DNA of 64,000 nt from Toxonevra muliebris. Its lineage: Eukaryota; Arthropoda; Insecta; Diptera; Pallopteridae. A program made the position numbers and the translations under genes. Shown here piece by piece: positions 59,151 to 64,000 of this stretch. The stretch is taken from contig OY829326.1 of NCBI GenBank assembly GCA_963691655.1, forward strand, positions 99,571,340-99,635,339, read 5' to 3'. Positions within the stretch are counted from its first letter, which is position 1. Each line of letters starts with the position of its first letter. The notes beneath the pieces were generated by a model. That model had not been told where the DNA came from, made no database searches, and saw only the letters and a program-made list of their open reading frames with translations.

Positions 59151-59390
59151 AGAGAAATCTATTTGTTCCACCACGGAGTGAGTATTTTTTTTTGGTAGTT
59201 TGTGGGACAGGAAGTTTTATAGGCCACCCTCTTTGTCTTTTCTAGCACTTCCACTTTGCTGTCTAAAATGGAAGCTGCAACTCCTCTCAAAAATCCTTAT
59301 GAATCCTTATAACTTTGCAAATTCTTTCTATATTATATATATGTATGTATACTGAAATTTTGGGCTAGTTTCAAGACGTCCCACTTTTAA

Positions 59391-59800
59391 CCCTTTGGAG
59401 GGCGCGCTCTGAAAAGTTACACGAGAGAGCTCGCCGCGGCAATTTAACCACAAGGCTAAACAATTAATTGCTTTCTAGTGATACTGAAATACATTTTCAG
59501 CATTTATTTTTAAATGCTTATTCGTCATCGTTTTAACTTTGAAAAAATTTCATCAAGCTGTACTTGAAATTTTTGTTACACGAGAGGGGGCAAATTAGCC
59601 GCAAAAGCGAGATTCCAATTTCTAACACAAATATCAGCTGAACGATATAACGCAGAAACCAACGGCGAACGGTAAACCACGCTGCATCTCAAAACTTACA
59701 AAGTCATTTGAGTGGCAGCGGTCGGCTACTATGATTTGTATTTTAAAAACACAAATTAAACAATATGCGGCTAATTTTCCGCGGCGCGCCTTCCGAAGTG
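59391..59800. mobile_element. piggyBac-type MITE with TTAA duplication
   Basis: TTAA at 59387-59390 precedes ccctttggagggcgcgc, and TTAA at 59801-59804 follows the complement of cacttcggaaggcgcgcc. The ends are GC-rich inverted repeats (aattagccgc/gcggctaatt words also recur inside). At 410 bases with no ORF, it is a non-autonomous element mobilised by a piggyBac-like enzyme. Confidence 0.8.
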
Positions 59801-59829
59801 TTAAAGAACTTGATCGTAGTTTTCAGTCT

Positions 59830-60950
59830 GCTTGTTTATTTGTTTTCAAATCTGGTCTTATGGTGCGGGTTTCAATTGCAATTTTGGACTGAAATTTGTG
59901 GTCAAATTCGTCGATTTTTGGCTTGAATTAAGCTCTGAGCTTATTTTAAATTTTATCCTGAGTTTATGTCAGAATTTTGATTAAGTTTTTGGTCTAAGTG
60001 GGGCCTAAGTTTTGCACAATTTATCTTGAATTGTTGTCTAGATTTTGGACTGAATTTAATTTGGTTTTATTGGGCTGCTTTAGTTTTATTTTACGTGTGG
60101 TTTCTGATCTAAGTTTTTTTTTAAATATTAGTTTGAATTTTGTCTCCATTTTAGTTTAAATGTGGATCTGAATTTTAGTCCGAGGTTTGGTAAGGATTCA
60201 GTTTAATTTTTGGTTTTTGTGTTGTTCAGAATTTAATTCTAAATCTTACATTGATTCGTGGGTTGTTTCTGGCATGTATTTCGTTCAAATTTCTGAATTT
60301 TTTCTGAATTTCGTCTGAATTTTAGTTTGAGATTTTTTCGGAGTTTTAGTTTACGTTTTGATATTTACATAGTTCTAATTTCAGTATGAGTTCAAGTTAA
60401 ATTTTTGAGCAGCTTTTGTTGAGAAATTTGTGGGGTTTTTGGTCTGAATTTGGCGTGTATTTTTTAAAATTTTTATTCTGAAATTGATTTCGTTTTTGGT
60501 TTAAGCTTTGTTTTGGCTTTCGGTCTAAATTTTATTTTCAGATTTTGGTTTTGCTTTTGATTTTCTCCCTGTCTTTTTCTTGGTTAGAGTTTTGATCTGC
60601 TCTTTTTTTTTTTGTCTCATTTGGATCCGACTTTAGGTCCAAGATTTTTAGTTTGAATGTAAGTCAGAAATTTTGTCTCAGTTTTGATTTGATGTGTCTG
60701 AATTTTGATTGGAATGTAGGTAAAAGTTTGATCGGAGTTTTTTTTCAAATTTCAATCTAACATTTGACTTAGTTTTGGTCGGAATTTATTTCTGCATTTG
60801 CTCCACGCTTTTGCCAGAACTTTAGTGTGGTATTTCAACAAGTTTCCGTTTTGGGTCTTGGTTTTAGTTTAGATTTTTATGTAATTTTTTAATTAATCTA
60901 TGGGTTCGATATTCGTTATTTGTCTGATATTTGTTCTATAATGCAACGAA
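59830..60950. repeat. degenerate array (array D), inverse of array B
   Basis: Repeated variants of gaattttggtctgaatttag, tttagtttgaattttg and ttttggtctaaattt fill about 1.1 kb. The reverse complements (caaaattcagaccaaaattc type) are the words of array B in the kek5-like intron. No coding potential. Confidence 0.75.
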
Positions 60951-63580
60951 ATCAGCCCTTCTTAAACTCATATCTTAAATACGACAGTCGCGACTTTTAC
61001 AATTGCAGACTATTATTCTCTTTTATTTCAGTCTCTTCAACTTGCAAAATTTGTGGTTATATCTTTTAAAACCGGTAATAATATCAAATGCAACGAACTT
61101 GAGTCAACAAGACTTACTAGAGATCAGTAGCTTTGCTTCATCGACTCAAGTCAAGCATCACGAAAAACTGTTTGCCATTTCTCTGTTTTAATGCACAAAT
61201 TCAAGTTTTGAAATTTTCAAATATAAAACATTTTTCTCGTAATAGATTTTTGCTTCCAAACATCTCAACCGGCAATTTACTACTTGCAATTAAGATTGAT
61301 AGATTTAAAGTGCAGATAAAAAAACAAAGAAAATAGAAATACATGATAGCGCAATATAAAATAAATGCCAAAAATTGCAAAAACACACATACACACATTG
61401 GCATCCATATGTTTATCCATACTTTCCAAGTAGACTAACTGAAATGGCTGGCTATCAAGCAATTCAAAACATACACACACTCATAGACATTCATCTTTTC
61501 TGTATTCACAAGCACACGAAAATAGCAAATAGCGATTTTCAAATATCTGCTGCTCAAAAGCATTTTCACAATTACAATTTAAATTGCAATGCCAACATTT
61601 TTGGCGAAAGTGAAGATAGATAAATGGAGGAATATATAGATAAAAAAAAAAAAAAGGAAAAGATAGAAGAATGCATCTGCATTACGAACCGTACACAAAA
61701 ACTACGTGGAGTAGAAATGCTTTTAGTAAAAGTAATAGTAGTTGTAGTAGTAATAGTAGCATTAGAAGTAGTATTATTTTCAGTGCACACCCGCCTTTTA
61801 ATCCTTAGTACACACAAATAGACACACATAAATATGTATGTAGAAACATACATATTCACACACATACATGTCCATATACTGCTCTCTAATACACTGATTA
61901 GTGCAAGGAATACATTTCCGGTTTCCGCTTGTTGTACATCATGTCAGACAGAAAATACTTTGGCTCAGCTGTTACCAATTTTGTGTGTGTTACATATACA
62001 CAAACACATACATGTGTATGAATGCAGTTTGTAAATTTAGAACAGAGATAGATAGATAGCGAAAAAGAGAGAGAGAGAGAGAAAGAGCTACATATTTCCA
62101 GTAAGAATGCTTTAAAATATAATACCGTCAGCAGCACTGATAGCAGTCAGTGATGCAGCTGAAGATAGACTAACAACGGCAAAAAAAAAAAATCACAAAA
62201 ATAATAGTAGTATGCAATTTCAGATGAAATTACAACCGCAATGCGACAGCAACATACAAAAGCATAAACACAGCATTACACACACTCATACACACCGAGA
62301 GAGAGAGAGAGAGAGAGAGACAGTGAGTGCGCACACTACACATATGCACACATACATATACATATGTGCATGCAAACAAAATCATGCTGGCACCAAATAC
62401 TTATAATCGTCAAAATTTATTGCAATTCTTTTTTCTCAATGTGGCTCTTTACTTTTTCAACAATTTTTTTTTTTTTTTGGTATATGTTTTGGAGCATGAT
62501 TTTTTTTGTTTTTTTTTGTTTTTTGCTGGTCTTGTTTTTGTCGATTCTTCCTGGCGACTCAATTTACATTTGGTATTGTATTACCAACAGAAATTCCAAC
62601 GTTATCATTTCAGTTTTCCCCAACTTTTTCAAATTTTCCTTCAATGTTTTTCTTTTTTTTCCGATAAGTTTCTGATTGTTTTCATTTTTCCATACGCCAG
62701 CAAATCTTAAGAAGATTTTATTCGACATACATTCAGCAACATGCAGCTGAAGCAACAGCAGCTAGCCAGAGGAACTATTCACATTCTTCTTCGCCATGCT
62801 TATACTCCCCTTTTCTATTTCAACTTCAGTATTCACTTCCTTGTTACTGTAAATTTTGCTATAGTTGTTGTTGGTTTTCTTCTTGCTGTTGTTGACTTCT
62901 TGCTACACAATTGTGCTTATGTACGTAGCAGCATATGAATGAATATGAATATTGTTTTTTCATTATTTGTTTGTTTGTATCTTTGTCGTAAAGAGCAAAA
63001 TCCTAAATAAAAATGAGAAAGAATAAAAGAAAATACTGCAATATCAAATTGGAAATGTTTAGATTTGTGATGGAAGTAAATTTGTGGTTAAGGTGGAAAA
63101 ATGCCAGATTTACTAAATTGATGTGCACTGAGAGAAATTGATATGTTTATAGAAATTTACGTTTCTTATTCGTATGCTTTGTGCATTGAAGAAATGAATT
63201 GGTTTTGGTGTTTTTTTTTTTTTTGTTTTGTTTTTTGTATTCTAAAACTTCTAAGAAATTTTTTCAAAAATTGGTAAAATATTTTCAGTTCTACGGAAAG
63301 TCTATATTTAGGTGAGACATAAATAAAAGTTTTGTGAATTTAAAATAATAGATTTTTAAATAGTCAAGCTCTTTTTATTGAGTCTATTTTAAATCGAAAG
63401 ATAATTCGAATGCCAGTCAGATTCAGAGCCTCAGGCAAACTTGCAGTTAGAATTTTTTTTTTATATGTTAATCGGTGGGAATTTTCACAGGTACTGCGGA
63501 ACTTGAGTTCTACGATAATGCTGAATTTTTTTTGACTGAAGGAACCTACTCCTCTTCTTCTATCCTCCCCTATTCTCCCC
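60951..63580. other. microsatellite-rich intergenic DNA, no gene seen
   Basis: Contains acacacatacacaca words (61380-61870), a (ga)n tract at 62067-62081 and a longer one at about 62298-62322, gtagtagtaatagtag near 61740, and poly-T tracts near 62465 and 63212. Composition from 61360 to 62960 resembles the CA-rich 5' UTR block at 20761-22024, so an unrecognised UTR exon of a neighbouring gene is possible. None of the short ORFs is convincing. Confidence 0.4.
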
Positions 63581-63589
63581 CAGATTTTA

Positions 63590-64000
63590 GTCAGAGTCTC
63601 ATTCAAAATCTCATTCAGAGTCTTAGTTAAGGACTCAGTCAGAGTCTCATTCAAAGTTCTTTCAGAATTCCTGTCAAAGGCTCAGTTATAGTCTCAGTCA
63701 AAGCATAAGTCACTGCCTCAGCTATAGCCTCAGTTGGAGACACAGGTGGATTCTAAGTTCGAGTCACACTCAGAGTCGCATTTAGAGTTTTATTTAGAGT
63801 CGAATACAGAATCTCAATCATGGTCTCAATCAGAGTCTTATCCCAGTGAGAGTTTAATTTAGAATCTGTCATCATCTAAGTCAGAACCGAAATTAAAGTC
63901 TCAAACAGAACCTCAGTGAGAGTTCTACTTAGAGTACCTGATTAAATCTCAGTCATGGTCTCCAGATTTTCAAACAAAGTGTAAGTCGCAGCCTCAGTCA
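63590..64000. repeat. degenerate 12-bp array (array E), runs off the window
   Basis: Variants of gagtctcagtca and cagagtctcattc repeat about every 12 bases to the end of the window. The minus-strand ORF reading MNETLTESLTKTLNEILNET is the translated repeat (four-residue period). Confidence 0.8.

Larger units (their letters stand above)
55550..59300 (-). mobile_element. LINE with RT and RNase H (I/LOA/R1-like), interrupted by a MITE
   Basis: On the minus strand, fragments run in the order expected for ORF2: DSARLGKILAKEHSNSPYIK near 59000 and PGCTDVEVLPTL near 58850 upstream of RT; RT to about 57640; RNase H at about 57370-56960 with FYTDGS at 57358-57375; then a C-terminal piece ALYTEHWVIGSHAVRMSVPH, NDFCRS (about 56820-56740); and a tail containing aacctaacccaacctaact. 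The hAT palindrome 55601-56469 sits in this tail. No 5' UTR or endonuclease domain is recognised upstream of 59300. Confidence 0.85.

Noticed and set aside
62210..62940. Plus-strand ORFs near 62.2-62.9 kb as a small gene
   Set aside because: Composition is microsatellite and poly-T driven, and hydrophobic stretches come from T-rich codons.
63364..63654. Minus-strand ORF of 96 codons with NETLTE repeats
   Set aside because: It is array E translated.

Overview
This window is nuclear DNA from an insect, most likely a higher fly. It is very AT-rich, has no bacterial-style gene packing, and carries one convincing host gene plus a dense layer of decayed transposons. The host gene encodes a Kekkon-family protein (leucine-rich repeats, one immunoglobulin domain, one membrane segment) that closely resembles Drosophila kek5. 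Its long CAG/CAA-rich tail and the jockey, LOA/R1/I-like, Tc1, hAT and piggyBac remnants suit a tephritid-type fly genome. That family-level placement is an inference.

Layout. 1-7.3 kb: degenerate short-period repeat, a probable hAT-like element, a palindrome, and a broken jockey-clade LINE (4.4-6.3 kb, + strand). 7.3-17.8 kb: small hairpins, two tRNA-derived SINE copies, a 1.8-kb degenerate 15-bp array and a LINE RNase H fragment. 17.9-19.4 kb: a GC-richer block with four different tandem repeats. 20.8-28.5 kb: the kek5-like gene. Exon 1 ends at 22024 and carries the true start codon (21991). Intron 1 (22025-25297) is filled by a degenerate array and a fold-back element. Exon 2 (25298-28116) encodes almost the whole protein. 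28.9-32.3 kb: another SINE and a 3-kb degenerate array with a hAT MITE inside it. 34-41 kb: two Tc1-like elements and a piggyBac transposase remnant. 45-52.6 kb: three hAT-type elements with perfect 8-bp target duplications, a small TIR element, and a Tc1 element whose transposase end is present twice in opposite orientation. 55.5-59.8 kb: a minus-strand LINE (RT plus RNase H), a fully palindromic hAT MITE inserted into its 3' tail, and a piggyBac-type MITE. 59.8-64 kb: two further degenerate arrays around microsatellite-rich DNA.

Only the kek5-like gene appears functional. All other protein similarity comes from transposons with stops and frameshifts. Outside the gene, the most notable structure is a set of long arrays of different decayed short motifs, two of them (22.3-23.2 kb and 59.8-60.9 kb) built from the same motif on opposite strands, together with several fold-back elements that could form long hairpins. 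I found no new gene system, CRISPR array, rRNA or intact tRNA.
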